A stretch of 64,000 nucleotides of DNA from Deuterostichococcus epilithicus (GCA_033439295.1 JAVTLE010000004.1:186012-250011); one strand, 5' to 3'; shown: positions 1 to 12,480, numbered from the stretch's first letter. The notes: generated by a model not told the origin, from the letters alone. Numbers and translations: made by a program.

Positions 1-803
1 TGGCGAAGTGGATAGAGGTCAGCCAGTCGGCGGCACGGGAGGAGGCACCAATGCCATGCACGCCCTCGCAGCTGCTCTGAGCGGTTTGTGAGCTGGGCGC
101 TTGCGCATCGCGGGCGGCAAGGAGTGCACACCGAGCCTGGCAGCCAGTGGCGTGCAAGGCTGGCTGGTGAAACGCGCGCATTTTGCCTGCCGGACATCAT
201 TCGGCGCCGGTCCTGGCGGCGTCCGGCCCATGATGTTTTGCGCGCCCTGCGACAGCAGCTGCACGCGGTGCTGCTCGGTGAGCTCCTACATGGCGCAAGA
301 GAAGCAGGCACCTGTCGTCCTGAAAATTCCAAACTCGCTGGAAATCCCAGCTTTTCGTTGCGACAGATGCCTTTCAGCAACCACACTGCAGTCCGACTAC
401 CTTTCAGGACTCCTTCACACGCCGACCATGATATGGTAGTAGGCAGAAGGTCAGTGATTTAATGCTCCACAGGCACGTTGCCTTGACAGGTCAAAGTCGA
501 GCTTATCTTTTGACCGGTACTGGTGAATAAAGAGAATGACGGCCGAGCAAGGAAAACTGTCGGCCGCCGAAGTTTCCGCGCTGGAACCCCAGCCCACCCT
601 GCGCCGAAACAAAGGTCGACAACGCCTCGCCTTCTGCTTCCAGTCGCGGTCTTGTGCAGATTCCTTGAAGCATCGATCCGCCATCCAGCTTCCTGCCTGC
701 TGGATTGACTCAACCACACCATGCGGTTGTGATCAAAGCACCCTGCCTCGTGTTGCGTTGACGACCTCAGGGCCTGCCCCCGTCTCAGGGCGGTACCGCC
801 GCC
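1..803. other. 5' flank, no gene recognised
   Basis: Several overlapping frames stay open, as expected in GC-rich DNA, but none gives a recognisable family, membrane segment or convincing splice chain. It probably holds the upstream and 5' untranslated region of the ABCG gene, and possibly the edge of a neighbour lying outside the window. Confidence 0.4.
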
Positions 804-3800
804 ATGGCGGTGGACGCAGACGCTCTTCCGGACTACGCTGCTGTCCAGGATAGTGCGGCGGATCAGCTTGAGCAGTCAGCGGTGGATGACACAGCGCTCG
901 ATGTGCACGAAGTCATGCCACCCATCGAGGTGTACAAGCAGCTATTGCTGGACTTCAAGGCAGTCAGCAGTGAGGTGCTGGCTGGTCCTGGCGTCAAGCC
1001 GCTGGTGCCTGGCTGGATGAAGCCGCGCAAGGACGGCGCCATCGTGCAGCCAGCTGTGCGCAAGGTGGGTGAGACGTTCCATGACAGGCGCCGAGGCTGT
1101 CAAGACTCAGCCTTGTTGACACGACACCGATGGTTATACGATACGCAGCGAGCCGTTTCGCTGCCAGGAAGGCCTGCCACGAGGAGTCACGTTTTTCTTG
1201 CACGACGCACCGTACACGCGGTCCGTTCGACTGCTGCGGCTGCATGGTTGCTCGCAGACGCATTTCTAAGGCGCATGTGGTATCTAGGACTTCCACGATC
1301 TCGCTGTGCGTAAGCGCTCAGCTCTAGCTGTCGCCCACGTCTGCACCTCGAGAAACCTAGCTTGAGCAGATGCGTACAACACGAGCAGCGTTGGAGGATG
1401 GCAGCTCGCGAGCAGGATTGCGTGCTGCACAGGACGGTCATACTCTGTTCCGTGTAGTACTGGGCCCAAGTTGATGACTGCAAAGCGTATAGCCATGCGG
1501 TGACTGCAACATCACCGCTGGCTTCTCGGATCAGTATCGGTTGTCAAGCATGAGACGCCTGCTGGGCAGCCTCGCTGCCTGCTAGACCGCTGCGACGAGC
1601 CCATAATAGCTAACCTGTCATGCTTGAGCGACCTGCACGCCTTATGGCATGTAGGCACGTTCAGGCTGTTTGCGCGACAATCCGCCCTGACCAGACGTTT
1701 GTTGGATGCTCGGTGGTGTCGGAACCTTCTTCGATGTGTCTGGACTGCCTCCGCATTGCACCTGGTGACCGTGGCCTGCGTCAATCCCATCTGCAAACAT
1801 GCTAGCACTGGCCCAGCAGATTGTCCGGCATGCGGCTGCGTGGACGATGCTGCACTAAATTGCCTGTTCGCGCCGCCGCAGATCCTGCTCAGCATCTCGG
1901 GCTGCTGCCTGCCGGGCGAGCTGCTGGCGCTGATGGGGCCCAGCGGCTCCGGCAAGACATCGCTGCTGTCCATCATTGGTGGCCGCGTGCCCAAGTGAGT
2001 GCCCGCTTCCTTCGAAATGCGCTGGCTCATCCTCTTGAACCTGTACACGCCAGACAGCATGTGAGCGTAAGGTGGCACTGCCCCTCGGAACTGGGCCCGA
2101 CGTGAAAGCTAGTCGGTCATGCGCACCTCGATGCGACCGTTCCTATGGTGTGCCGTGTGCCGTGTGCCGTCTGCCACACGGCCACCGCGCATGCCGGCCG
2201 TGACCTGCAGCCATGGTTGCGCCTGCTGCACGCACAGCAACGTCACGGCACGAGTTGACGGAGCTCATCTTTCCAAGAGTGACGCCTCACGCCCTGTCCT
2301 GCCTACGCAGGATGATGACAGTAGCGGGCAGCGTGACCTACAACGGCAAGCCGTTGAACAAGCGTGCCAAGCGCCAAGTCGGCTTCGTCCTGCAGGTGGG
2401 GAAGTGGTTGGGTGCGGTACAATTGCAGCTGCATTCCCGAAGGGTTCCACCGACCAGGCGCTGCCGCCCAGCGAACTCCAACCCACCCCGAACCCAGAAC
2501 CTGGACCCTAGCTGCCGTCCAGCATGTCTCGCCTGCATGCCCATCTGATGCCCAGTAGTGCCGTGGCTGGCTGCCCTGCGCAGAGCCACAGGCTGCCGAT
2601 TTCAACATACACCCGACCTGTTCCGTGTCCACCTCAGGACGACCTGCTGTACGAGAGCCTGACGGTGTGGGAGACGCTGTGGTTCGCCGCCCAACTGCGG
2701 CTGCCGCGCACCATGACCAAGGCCGCCAAGCGGGACCGCGTGACGACCGTCATTACGGCATTGGGCCTCACCCGCTGCCGCGACACCATCATCGGTTCGT
2801 GCTGTGTCTGTGCTGCGGCTCTGCGTGCAACGCAGCATGTCAAGATGTCAACTTGGGTTCAGCGCCGTGCCTGACGTGCGCCCCCCGGCTGCCGCCTCAT
2901 GCGCGTGGTGGTGAGACATGCACACAGAGCAGATGCAACACTGAAGTGGTGACGCCGGCAGCTGCGTGAGTGTCCTCGGGGCAGAATCAAACATGCAGGA
3001 AGCTGCCAACATGGTGTCATAGACGGACCAGCAATGGCAGGGCGGTGTCGCTGGCGCAGGCGGCTACTTCAGGCGGGGGGTGTCTGGCGGCGAGCGCAAG
3101 CGCGTGTCCGTCGGCCACGAGCTGCTCATCAACCCCTCCCTGCTGCTGCTGGACGAGCCCACCAGGCATGGGTCTGACTCCTGAGTACATCCTCTGTACA
3201 CACACAACAGCTTGCACTCTTGCAGCACGTGTGCTAAATGTGCTGTGTGAGGCTCAGGCCAATTAATCTGAGCCTGAGAGTCAGTCAACCACCGCAACCT
3301 GCAGCGGCCTGGACTCGACGACGGCGCTGCAGCTCGTCGAGTCCCTGCGCAGCCTGGCCTCAGGCGGCCGCGCCATCATCACTACCATCCACCAGCCGTC
3401 GGCGCGCCTGTACGGCCTCCTCGACAAGCTGCTGCTGCTGGCGGAGGGGCGGTCGCTGTACTATGGCAAGGTGTTCTATTGGTCTGGGCTTATAACGCTG
3501 ATCACTCTCCGTGTCACTCCTATGGTCTCTGTAGAACCTGGTCTTGTCATTGCGGCCTGCTTGACGAGCTGCTGCTGCTTGCGGAAGCGCGGCGGATTCG
3601 CCACGGCAAGGTGGTTTGTGTTGCAAGACAAGCTGCTTCCGATGTCTTCCCGCCGATGCCGTGCTGATGCCGGCCTGTTGGACGACCCTGCCTGTCACGT
3701 TTCTCATTTGGCACCCTGCTTGGTGTCGATCAGTTTATGTGTCTCAGCCTCCAAGCAGAGCTGCACACTTCAAGCGCCTGGCCTGTTGCTGGTGCCCGAT

Positions 3801-6800
3801 TGCTGGCCAGCCCGCGCACCGAGTGCTACCGAGTTTGAGCCGGGTGTCCCAATTCGCCTCACACTGTCAGCAGGAGAACTTCCATGACCAGGCTCTCGCC
3901 AGATCTCCACGGGCGGACATGGCGGCAAATTGCTTCCACCAGCTGAACTACACGCTGCCGGATGCCTGAGTAACGGAGCCTGACAAGTCCTCATTCCCCA
4001 TTCGCTCCTTGCAGGCGAGCATGGCGGCGGACTGGTTTCACCGGCTGGGCTACACGTTGCCGTATGGCACCAACATCGCAGACTTCATCCTGGATCTCGC
4101 GTCTGGCACTGTGGCCGCGCCCAAACGGTGAGCTCTGATCTGCCCCACCTGTGAGGAAACAGAAATGTGTTTGTTTAAAGAGAACGTAAACAAATAAACA
4201 TTCGCAGAGATCAACTTGGGCCTGGCCTCCGGCACTGGGTCGTGCCCAAGCGGTGCACAGGTGTGACATCGCCTTTTGCAGTTCGTCATGGAGGCAGTCC
4301 TTCGGCGCAAGGTGTCCATGACTCACAGCCGTGGCTCATCAGGCGGTCTCTTTGTGCTGTCAGCTTGCGCTCACTTCCGCCAACTTTCGCTCTGACGCCC
4401 GCCTCCCTAGAGCAGCCGTTGCACCTCCTCTCTGCAAAGCACCCGAGGCACAGAGTCCAGCAGTGGGGTCTGCGAACCATTCCCCACATTTGGGGCCATG
4501 TCACCAGCCCTCCATTCACACCCCCTGCAGGAATGGCGCAAACGGTCTGGCTCACCTGATCGACTGCAGCGAGACATTCCTCGCCGGCGGCGCCCGCAGC
4601 CAGGGGTACCAGGGTGACGAGGATCTCGCAGGTGCAACTGCTGGCATCAAAATGGCATGTATGAGCAAAGCAGCGACTGCGCGCTGCATCTGTCGCCAAG
4701 CAATTGAACAAAACATCAGTGTGAGTGCAAGGGCTCCGCACGACTCACACTGAAAGACACGCTATGCCGCCGCAGACTCCGGCATCAGCGTGGTGCAGGA
4801 GCCGCTGGCGTCGCGACTGTCCCTTGAAGGCGGCGGCCTGCCGCCTGCCATGCTGCCGCCGCAGGTCGCGCTGCCGGGCTCGCCTTCCGGCTCCCTGCGG
4901 AAGGTGATGCTCATGCTGCTCGGCCTTCTCCCCCGCTTGCAGGACATCCCTTGCAGCGCCATTGCAGGTGCGACAGGTCTGAGCTGGTGTGCCGCATGGC
5001 AGAGCTGCCGTGCGACTGCGACATCAGCGCCTCAGATGGCAAGCTGCTCAAGAGCCTGGATTGGCTGTGCTTGTGCAGATGTACGGCGTGAGGTCGCTGG
5101 ACGTCGAGGCAGGTGTGGACAGCATCGGTGTGCTGCGGCCGATGCCCGAGGCCGCCGCCCGGCACACATCCTCAGATAGTGACGAGGAGGCGCTGGTGAG
5201 TCTCGCAAAACCAATGCGACCACGACGCAGGCATTGAACCCAGAAGCTTGTATGCGCTTTGGTGCCTGCGAGGCACGGCAGCATTCTGAGCTCTTTCGAG
5301 CTGCTTCAATTGCGGCCCTGTAATGCGGAACTGTGGCACGATGGTGCAGCGCAAGCTGACTTGCTGGGTCCTGCGTCTGGTTGTCAGGCCCAAGCGCATG
5401 TGCGCTGCTTTCGCCAACGCAGCGCAGTCGGCAGCTCCTCGGGCTGGCAGGCCACTGATCGTGCTGCGCGCCCGAGTCCACACCCTAGATGGCTGACATG
5501 CCATCAGCTGTGCGCAAACGTGCCGCAGGACGCTGAGCTGATGGCGACCAAAATGCGGCACACCTGCCCAGAGTGCGGCGGCTCTGCCGCTCGGGGGCCC
5601 GCCGCCAGCGCCCGCACGATCCGGCGGACGCTCACGCGCATGGAGACGTTGACGCCGAGCAAGAGGCAGCCCAGCCGGTGCGAGTGTACATCTCATGCAA
5701 GGTTCCTGACCTCGTCCTGTGCTGGGACATACCGGTCAAGGGCTTTTCAAGTCAGTGCGATGCACACCTGTGCATGTGGACACAGTAGTGCTTGAGATAG
5801 CACCAGGTGCCAGGCAATGTCCCCACCTGTCTTCCACCTGTCGTCTGATATGTGCCGCCTTCCCTGTATGTAGGTGGGGCGCAACCTACAGCGAGCAGCT
5901 GCGCATCCTGTTCGTGCGCAGCATCAAGACGCGCCGCTTCGAGTCGCTGTCAGCACAGGACTTGGCGCAGCTTCTCATCGTGGGGCTGCTGTCAGGCGCG
6001 GCCCTCGCAGCCTGGACCGAGATGCATTTGATCCCGAAGTTGCGCAGGAATTGCCCAACAGGCTGATGGCTGTAGTCCATGGCATGCACCTGGCGCCTGT
6101 GCTGCAGCTCCTACGCAAGCGCTGCCGCAGGCTCCGACATCGATCTGGTCTCATGCTGGACAGGCCTATCGTGGTTGCAAAGTGCACAAGCTGCAGCTGG
6201 TGTGCCAGTCTTGAACCCCTGGGACATGCGCCCGTTGCTCTGGTGTCATCGTTTCCTCTTGCAAAAACGCTGCATTTCGAATGCCGTGCAGGCCTGTTTT
6301 GGTTCAACGTGGGCAAAGGCGAGCTGGTGCACGATGCCAGCAACATCCTGGGCCTGGTCTTTTTTGAGCTCCTGTTTCTCGCCTTTCGCATCATGTTTGC
6401 GGTGCGTCACTTGCCGCCACCCTGGTCGGACTGCAAGGTCATGATGTGTCGCAATTGCAGACCATGGCCATGCCTCAGGAGCGGCATTTCCTTGTGACAG
6501 ACTAGGCCCTGGTTTTTAAAATCATTCTATCTGATGCTAGTGTGCGACAACTGACGAAGTGGATGACCTGCCTGGTGCCCTGCAGGCTCTGTTCACCTTC
6601 CCCAACGAGTACAAGATGATGCTCAAGGTGTGCAGCTTGTTAACGGTCGCCTTGGGACTTTCCGGTCCTGTTGCAACGCCTGCTGCCGCCCATCACACCA
6701 CGCGCTGTCGTCACATGCTGGCTGCCGATGCCCGATGAGCTTGAAAACCAGCCGCGCGCCACAGCGAGCTGATGCAGCATCTGATTTTGCTGTCCCAGGA

Positions 6801-8807
6801 GCGAGCTAGCGGCATGTACCGGCTGTCGGCGTTCTACTTTGCCCGCACAGCCAGTGACCTGCCGATGGTGAGGGCTCTGAACCATCCCAGCTTGGGTATG
6901 CGATTCTATCCAGTTGAGTCCTGATTTAGGCCTTTGACGGTGGCAGCAGTCCTCGCTTTCTGAGACTGGCATCAGTGAACAAATCCGGCTGACAGTGCTT
7001 GCTTCTCCTGGGCTGCAGGACTGCACCATCCCAACAATCTTCATCATCATCGTGTATAGCATGAGCGCACTGAAGTGAGCTCGTCGCATCTGCAATTGTC
7101 ACGCAGTGCTGACGCCGTCTTGAGTCGCCAGTCGCCTGCAGCTGCTGATTGATTGTTTGTGTCTCATTCGGCCAGTGCACGATGCCCTTTGCTAAAGACT
7201 CACTTTGGCCAACGTGCAGGCGCACAACGGGCGGCTTTTTCGCCAACTGGGCGACCGTCATGCTGGTGCAGCTGGTAGCGCAATCCTTCGGCCTGCTCAT
7301 CGGCGCCACTGTCATGGTGCCCAAGACTGCGCAGGTGAGTTTCTTGGTCTCGCCGCAAAGTGCGCCCCGCAAATGTGAGTGGCAGTCTGGAGAAGGCTGT
7401 CGCAGTCATTGCGGAGCACCTGACAGCGACTCCTGTGCCAAAACACAGACGATGACCAGCGTCCTCATGCTGTCGATGATGCTTGTTGGAGGTGGGCCGA
7501 AGGCATGGCTGCAAAAGCCCTGCCTGCCTGTCTGCCTGCCTGCCTCTGCGCGCTTCCTGCAGGCACGTGTCCTCACAAGAATGTCTTGCCTAGCTTCCAA
7601 AGCTTGGCTTACTCAAGCTCTGAATTTGTACCTCTGCAGGCTTCTACATCACGAATTTGCCATCCTGGATCGCCTGGATGAAGGTGCGCTTGCTCGAGGT
7701 TGGGAAAGGTGTTTCATGCCTGCTGGGAAGCCAAGCAATGCCACACTGTTGCCAGAGATGGTGCGGAAGCCCCAGCGTTCGGGTGGTGTCGATGTAGCTC
7801 TGTGCTGGCGAATGTGCGCACAAACTGTGTCATCTGTCCCTGCAAACGAGTGTCTTCTGCCCTGCAGTACCTGAGCTTCATCTACTACGGCTACAACCTG
7901 CTCACAAAAGTGGGGTCAGGCGACAAAGCCAACTGTGCTGACATCGCAAAGCACCACATCAGTGTCCGCATTGATTGCCAGTAGAGCAACAAACGCTGTT
8001 CCGGCAGCCAACTTTGCTAGTATATGTGCACGGTGATGCTTCACCACACTGCTTGCTGACCTTGGTTGACATACTGCCATGCGACCGAGTCACGATGTTG
8101 GTCTGCTGCAGATCCAGTTTGATGGGGCGACACTGTACGATTGCGGAACCAAGTACTATCCGGACGACTACAAGACGAACCCGCGGTGCACCGCCATCTT
8201 GCCGTCTGGCATCCAGGACAAGCTCTCAACGCCGGTGCGCGGCTGCAGCGACGCTACACGATCAACCTATGCACTGGCTGCTGTATTCCGAGAGCTGCAT
8301 CCGTTCTAGCCGCAGGAGTGTGACAGTGTTTTAAGGGCACCATCAACCATCAAGGTTCTGCGCATCACAGAGGGCAGGCTTCTGCAGGGGTTCAGCATCA
8401 AGGACGCAGCTGTGCACTGGACCATCTCGAGCAACTGGAAGAACGCCTCCCTGACCACAACAAGCTGCTCTACACAATGAGATCTCCGCCTGCTTCCCCA
8501 ACCGCAGGCTGATCCACAAGAGTGGCCGTGGGAGGCGCTGGTGCTCATCGCTTGGCTCATCGTGTTCCGCTTCCTGGTGCGCCTGTTCTTATGCATTTGC
8601 ATGTTTGGTTGAGCTTGAGTAAACCCTCTGTTGCAGCAGCTTGATCTTGCATGCAGAGAATCGCCGTCGTGCGTCTGGAAAGGTGTAGGAGCCCCATTGC
8701 CAACGGACCGTATCAGAAAACGGTCACAATTCGGCTCGTCTGGTCCACTTACACGTGTCGTCTGCTTTCAGGTGTACGTTGCACTTCGTGTGAAGACGAA
8801 GACCTGA
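804..8807 (+). CDS. ABCG-family half-transporter (white-brown complex type), 23 exons
   Basis: ATP-driven membrane exporter with an N-terminal nucleotide-binding domain followed by a membrane domain. Exons: 804-1064, 1882-1994, 2311-2395, 2638-2794, 3060-3165, 3305-3470, 4015-4127, 4531-4631, 4776-4903, 5079-5195, 5529-5677, 5874-5995, 6292-6401, 6586-6627, 6799-6867, 7019-7074, 7220-7334, 7449-7491, 7640-7683, 7868-7909, 8112-8234, 8508-8576, 8772-8807. They total 2367 nt (788 aa) with every splice phase matching. Visible are Walker A GPSGSGKT (residues 106-113), signature VSGGERKR (213-220), Walker B LLLLDEP (233-239), D-loop SGLD (241-244) and H-loop TIHQPS (His270). A linker of about 180 residues precedes hydrophobic segments from about residue 535, including FFELLFLAF and the family-typical [18 protein letters not shown]. 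Half-transporters of this kind dimerise; the substrate cannot be read from sequence. Introns 5 and 12 use GC donors (3166, 5996). ATG 804 is chosen because it opens the exon carrying the first beta strand ([12 protein letters not shown]). Confidence 0.95.
3555..3612 (+). repeat. Decayed copy of ABCG exon 6 end inside intron 6
   Basis: This stretch reads [17 protein letters not shown] followed by GTG, against [17 protein letters not shown] and GTG at the real exon 6 end (3420-3473). The copy lies 140 bp downstream and keeps the donor-like GGCAAG/GTG. It is outside the spliced frame and has diverged. Confidence 0.8.
3911..3966 (+). repeat. Decayed copy of ABCG exon 7 start inside intron 6
   Basis: The stretch reads [18 protein letters not shown] and then reaches a stop. 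The true exon 7 at 4015 reads [18 protein letters not shown]. The offset is 102 bp. It is best read as a pseudo-exon made by local duplication. Confidence 0.8.
4222..4256 (+). repeat. Decayed copy of ABCG exon 7 end inside intron 7
   Basis: CTGGCCTCCGGCACTGGG and the following CCCAAGCGGTG match the exon 7 end (CTCGCGTCTGGCACTGTG, CCCAAACGGTG at 4096-4130) at an offset of 126 bp, including the donor-like GGTG. Confidence 0.65.
7521..7545 (+). repeat. CTGC-type microsatellite in ABCG intron 18
   Basis: A short run of imperfect TGCC/TGTC tetranucleotides lies between exons 7449-7491 and 7640-7683. It is intronic, with no coding role seen. Confidence 0.6.
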
Positions 8808-9319
8808 AAGATGCGGTGTTAGAACATTGGACGACCAGCAGTTCACTTGCCGCAGGGTATGTCATGGCTAGCATTCTTTCGTGAGTTTGTCACGGTCTCA
8901 CGTTGTGATCGCAAGTTGACATTCTGTAATCGTTTTCAAGAAATCGATAGAAACGTGGAATTATTCAGTGAAAGCAGCTGAATTCAAGCAGGGACGAGCT
9001 GCCAGGGCAGGCTATTCTTTAGCAAATGCGAATTTACTGACGAGTGATGCACAGCACAGCTCAGCAGAATGTGTCCCAGCACAGGCTTTCTATGAAATCA
9101 GATCCCGGCTGCTGTATATGGATTGTGCCCAGACAGACGCACTTCCTGGGCTGTATCGATGCTCATACCTAGAACGACTGAGGATCTCTCTCTTCGCACA
9201 CGGTCGTTGCCGGCCTCGTTTGAGCGTACGTCTGCACTGCTCAACGTTTGACTGTCTGCCAGCCGATCAGACAGCCAAAAAAAACCGCCAAAAGGCAATC
9301 CCGCGGCGCCATAGCCAGC
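8808..9319. other. Intergenic region and ABCG 3' untranslated region
   Basis: No coding frame with family resemblance is seen. It holds the TGTAA signal for the upstream gene and presumably the promoter of the next (+) gene. Confidence 0.5.
8925..8929 (+). terminator. TGTAA poly(A)-type signal of the ABCG gene
   Basis: TGTAA occurs about 120 nt after the stop codon at 8805-8807. TGTAA is the usual polyadenylation signal in chlorophyte algae, so its position fits. Cleavage itself cannot be seen. Confidence 0.55.
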
Positions 9320-11445
9320 ATGATGGTATTGTTGACGACGACGGGGCTGGTTCTGGCGATGCTGCTGCTCACGGCACCAGCCGTTAATCGCGCCGCAAGT
9401 ACGGAGGTGGCTCCGAGAAAGCCGCTCATTTCAGGTGATTGTGCAGCCGATTACCTCTGCGTGGCATCTTTGGACCCTCACCAAGTATCCAAGCAACGTA
9501 GCACCCGACACCACCCGGATCCGTCCGTGCAATCCAGAATCTTTCGCGGCTCTCTGTCTAGAGCCTGGTTTTGCAGGCTGATTGAAGGCTGCTGCATCAG
9601 GTGCAGGCGCAAGCAGGCGCGACCTGGCCCAAGCAGCCGGCGTGGCAGGCGCAATTGATGGCGGCAGCAGCATTCCCACACGCGGCGGCAGCGCCTCTGC
9701 AGCAGGAGCCGCAGACGGTGGCGCTGACGGTGGCTCCTCTGCTGCTGCCGCCGCTGCTGCTGCTGCTGCTGCTGCCGCCAGAGAGGCGACCACATCCGAA
9801 TCTGCCGCAGCAGGCGCGGCGCTCGTCATTTGCATAATCTTGACGCCGGTGCTGAAGGCTCAAGCGCCGTCATGCGCTACACCCCTCGCAGCTTCGGGGC
9901 TGTCGTCAAGGATCACAAATCAGTCTCCAAATGCCGAGAGTGCAGTTTCGATGACATTTGTAAAGCCACTAACGAATGTGCGATGTCGAGCTTGTCACAG
10001 AAATAAGCAATGCACCAGGGCCAGTGCATTCCGGTTTGTCCTGTCAGAGCTGGCTGTCACTCATAATCATGGTGCCTGCGGGCCGTGCGGTGACGAGTGC
10101 CATAGTTGAATCGTTCCAAATGCGCACAGGGCTGGGCACAGCATCTGTGGCTGCCGGCGGCGGCAGCGGCAGCTCAGCTGTTGCTGTTGATGCCGCCGTG
10201 CAGGCCGCCGCTGCTGCCGCGGCTGCCATACAGCGGGCGTCCGCATCAGCGTCAGCAGGCGCGTTGTGATTAACATGCTCGCGTGTAGCCTGTGATGTGC
10301 CAGTTGCCAGCATGTCATGATACTGGATCTGGATGGCGCGCCGCAATCGAGATCGCACTGCTGCAGCACTTGCGAATGGCGAGTGATGCTGTCGCATGGC
10401 GTTCTAAGGCAGGCAAGCATCCCCAACGGTAATGGCGATGTAGGACCTAGACCTCGGACCTCCCGCTGCCAATCCAGGCACGGCTTCCGCCGGCGCCAGC
10501 GTCGGCGTTCCCACTGCAAACCCCGCGCCCACTGGCGGCATGACTCTCGCTCCCACGCTAAGTTCTGTCACACCGACTGCCGTACCGACCTCGTCTGGCG
10601 CTCCGTTTTTCACAACTACCACTACGCCAAGCAAGGCTCCGACAGCCCCGCCCACCACGCCTACAACCATCCCGACTTCCTCGCCAACAGCATCACCAAT
10701 GGGCAGTCCGACAGCGACCCCCACGGCATTGCCGACTGCATCGCCGACTGCCACGCCCACTGCAACCCCAACAGCCAGCCCAACTGCCACGCCAACTGCC
10801 ACGCCTATAGCGACGCCCACTGCATCTCCAACAGCAGCGCCGACACCACCACAAAGTTTTGGTGGGTTGCAGTGGAACTCGCACATATGTCGTGTTGGAT
10901 GGTGGCAGTCGGACCAGCCTTGTCTGCCCCGAAGTTCGACTTGGCATGGCGCCTCATGCTGGCTGTCGTCGACACAATGCTGGAGACGCACCGTGATGGA
11001 TGACTGCCGAGAGTTCGCTCGGCATGGAAGTGCCCTTTCCACAGGCTTGCAAGCCTACATTTACCCACGATGCGCATGCTGCCGCAGTGTTGTTGCGGGT
11101 CTTGCGTCTGGAGTGCCGTTGCCCTCGCCTGCTTTCAATCCCTGTAGCAAAAGTGTTGAGCTCCTTGCCCTGCCCCGTGCAGCCTGCACCCGTGCTGCTG
11201 GCGTCGACCCCTGCACCCAGGATCCGTGCGCGGCAGCCGACCCTGAAGGCAACGCCTGCCGCTGCCGCCTCAGCTTCAACACCGCCGATGCCTTCTGCAC
11301 CGACGCCACTGGCTTCGACCCGTCGCAGAACTGTGCGGGCAAGACGCCCTGCATGAATGACAGTCAGTGCATGCCTGGGGAACACTGTCAGGCCTCCTGC
11401 TGCCCGGGCACATTTTGCTTCCCAGAGAACAATTGCGCCGTCTGA
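9320..11445 (+). CDS. Secreted modular protein: signal peptide, Ala-rich modules, Pro/Thr stalk, Cys-rich end
   Basis: No family was recognised. Exons 9320-9434, 9601-9813, 10142-10258, 10478-10861 and 11183-11445 join in frame to 1092 nt (363 aa), and all four introns are phase 1. Residues 1-25 form a hydrophobic signal peptide (MVLLTTTGLVLAMLLLTAPA). Residues 39-148 are Ala/Gly/Ser-rich with a run of 13 Ala. Residues 149-276 carry Pro-Thr repeats (PTATPTASPT), likely an extended, O-glycosylated stalk. Residues 277-363 hold 14 Cys (DPCTQDPC, HCQASCCPGTFCFPENNC), suggesting a disulphide-bonded terminal module. Extracellular matrix or cell-wall location is an inference. Introns 2 and 3 need GC donors (CAG/GCGCGG at 9814, CAG/GCGCGT at 10259); for exon 2, GT donors at 9718 or 9730 would also keep phase but lose the poly-Ala. 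ATG 9320 is followed by ATG 9323, so either could be used. Confidence 0.7.
9741..9779 (+). repeat. GCT/GCC run coding 13 alanines
   Basis: An in-frame run of 13 Ala codons lies in exon 2 of the secreted modular gene. It is a likely length-variable site. Confidence 0.8.
10638..10852 (+). repeat. Pro-Thr repeat stalk
   Basis: Degenerate repeats of the type PT-A/S-x-PT occur in exon 4, coded by CCN ACN pairs. The opposite strand also stays open here because of the repeat; that antisense frame is not treated as a gene. Confidence 0.85.
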
Positions 11446-12480
11446 GGGCGCAGCTCCTGTTTGCGACGGAGGCCACGGCACAATTGTGTCTCGGTGATGC
11501 AATGGCAAACCCGGGAGCTTCCTTCTCGGCAAGGGCAGACTCTGCAGCCATGGTGCCTTGACCGTGCTGCAATGGCGTATCCTTGACGAGAATGAAGCAA
11601 CTATCCCGCTGTCAATGGCGACCGCTTATTGCTGCCATAAGGGGTCTGGCAGACAGGTAGACAATGGCGGCACGCAGCAACGCTGGCGAGATTGGACAAG
11701 TTCGTGTGCAGCACTTTAGTTGCAAGGGCGGCTTGTCAACATTGCATGTTTAGGGTTGGTGTATGTGCTCGACTGCATGCAGGCGGCGTTGGAGATGGTG
11801 GAGAGCACCCGGATAAATATGGCTTAGCTGTGATGGCCCTGCAGGGTTTGTCCAAATGGTAATGTTCCGGCGTTGGACGCTGGCCGAGCGTGCTTGACGC
11901 TCACTCTGAAACATCGGTGAACGTTGTGGATGGTTTGTAATTTCCGGTCACTTTTAAGTCTGTTCTCACCATGACGAGAGCCCAACGCCAATATGGCGGC
12001 ACGGTTTCACAGCATGGAAATTGGCCATGTCTGCATTGGCTGCATTGACAACATAGACGCGCTCAGACCGAAGCTGCAGCCGACCAGGCACTCCTGCTAG
12101 CACAATTCTGCATGGCGCCGACAGCTGACTGCACTATGGTCCGTGTCGCCCCTACAATGCCATCAGAGAATTGCCGTCAAAGTCGCAACCGCAACTTCCA
12201 AGCAGCATGAAGCGAACCAACAGCACACTGTAGTCTCTGGAGGCGCATGCAGGTCCAAGGGCATCCCTTCGATGTACCCTCGATGTGCTTTCGATGTGCC
12301 TGCACAACTTCCAGCAAAGCTCTACAACTATCGGCTGGACCGTCGCCACGCGGTTGCCCTCTACAATGCCTCACAGTCTTGCCAATGCAAGCAGATCCCA
12401 CTGGGTGGTGCTGCGCTGGCAGCGGACGGGCTCTGGATACCAGTGACTGGTAGCCCCGGGCAGTGCTGAGCCCCGTGCAG
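11446..12480. other. Convergent 3' region without a gene
   Basis: About 1 kb lies between the (+) secreted-protein gene and the (-) La gene. It includes TGTAA at 11936-11940. The open frames in it have no family features, and I see no further gene. Confidence 0.55.
11936..11940 (+). terminator. TGTAA poly(A)-type signal of the secreted modular gene
   Basis: TGTAA lies about 490 nt after the stop at 11443-11445. A 3' untranslated region of that length is ordinary for green algae. Confidence 0.45.

Noticed and set aside
19-722. Overlapping open frames of 60-124 codons at the left edge
   Set aside because: No domain, bias or splice chain separates them from chance frames in GC-rich DNA.
9582-10109. 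Reading the whole Ala-rich 176-codon frame as a stand-alone gene
   Set aside because: The start is not ATG in good context, and the segment fits as a phase-1 exon of the secreted modular gene.
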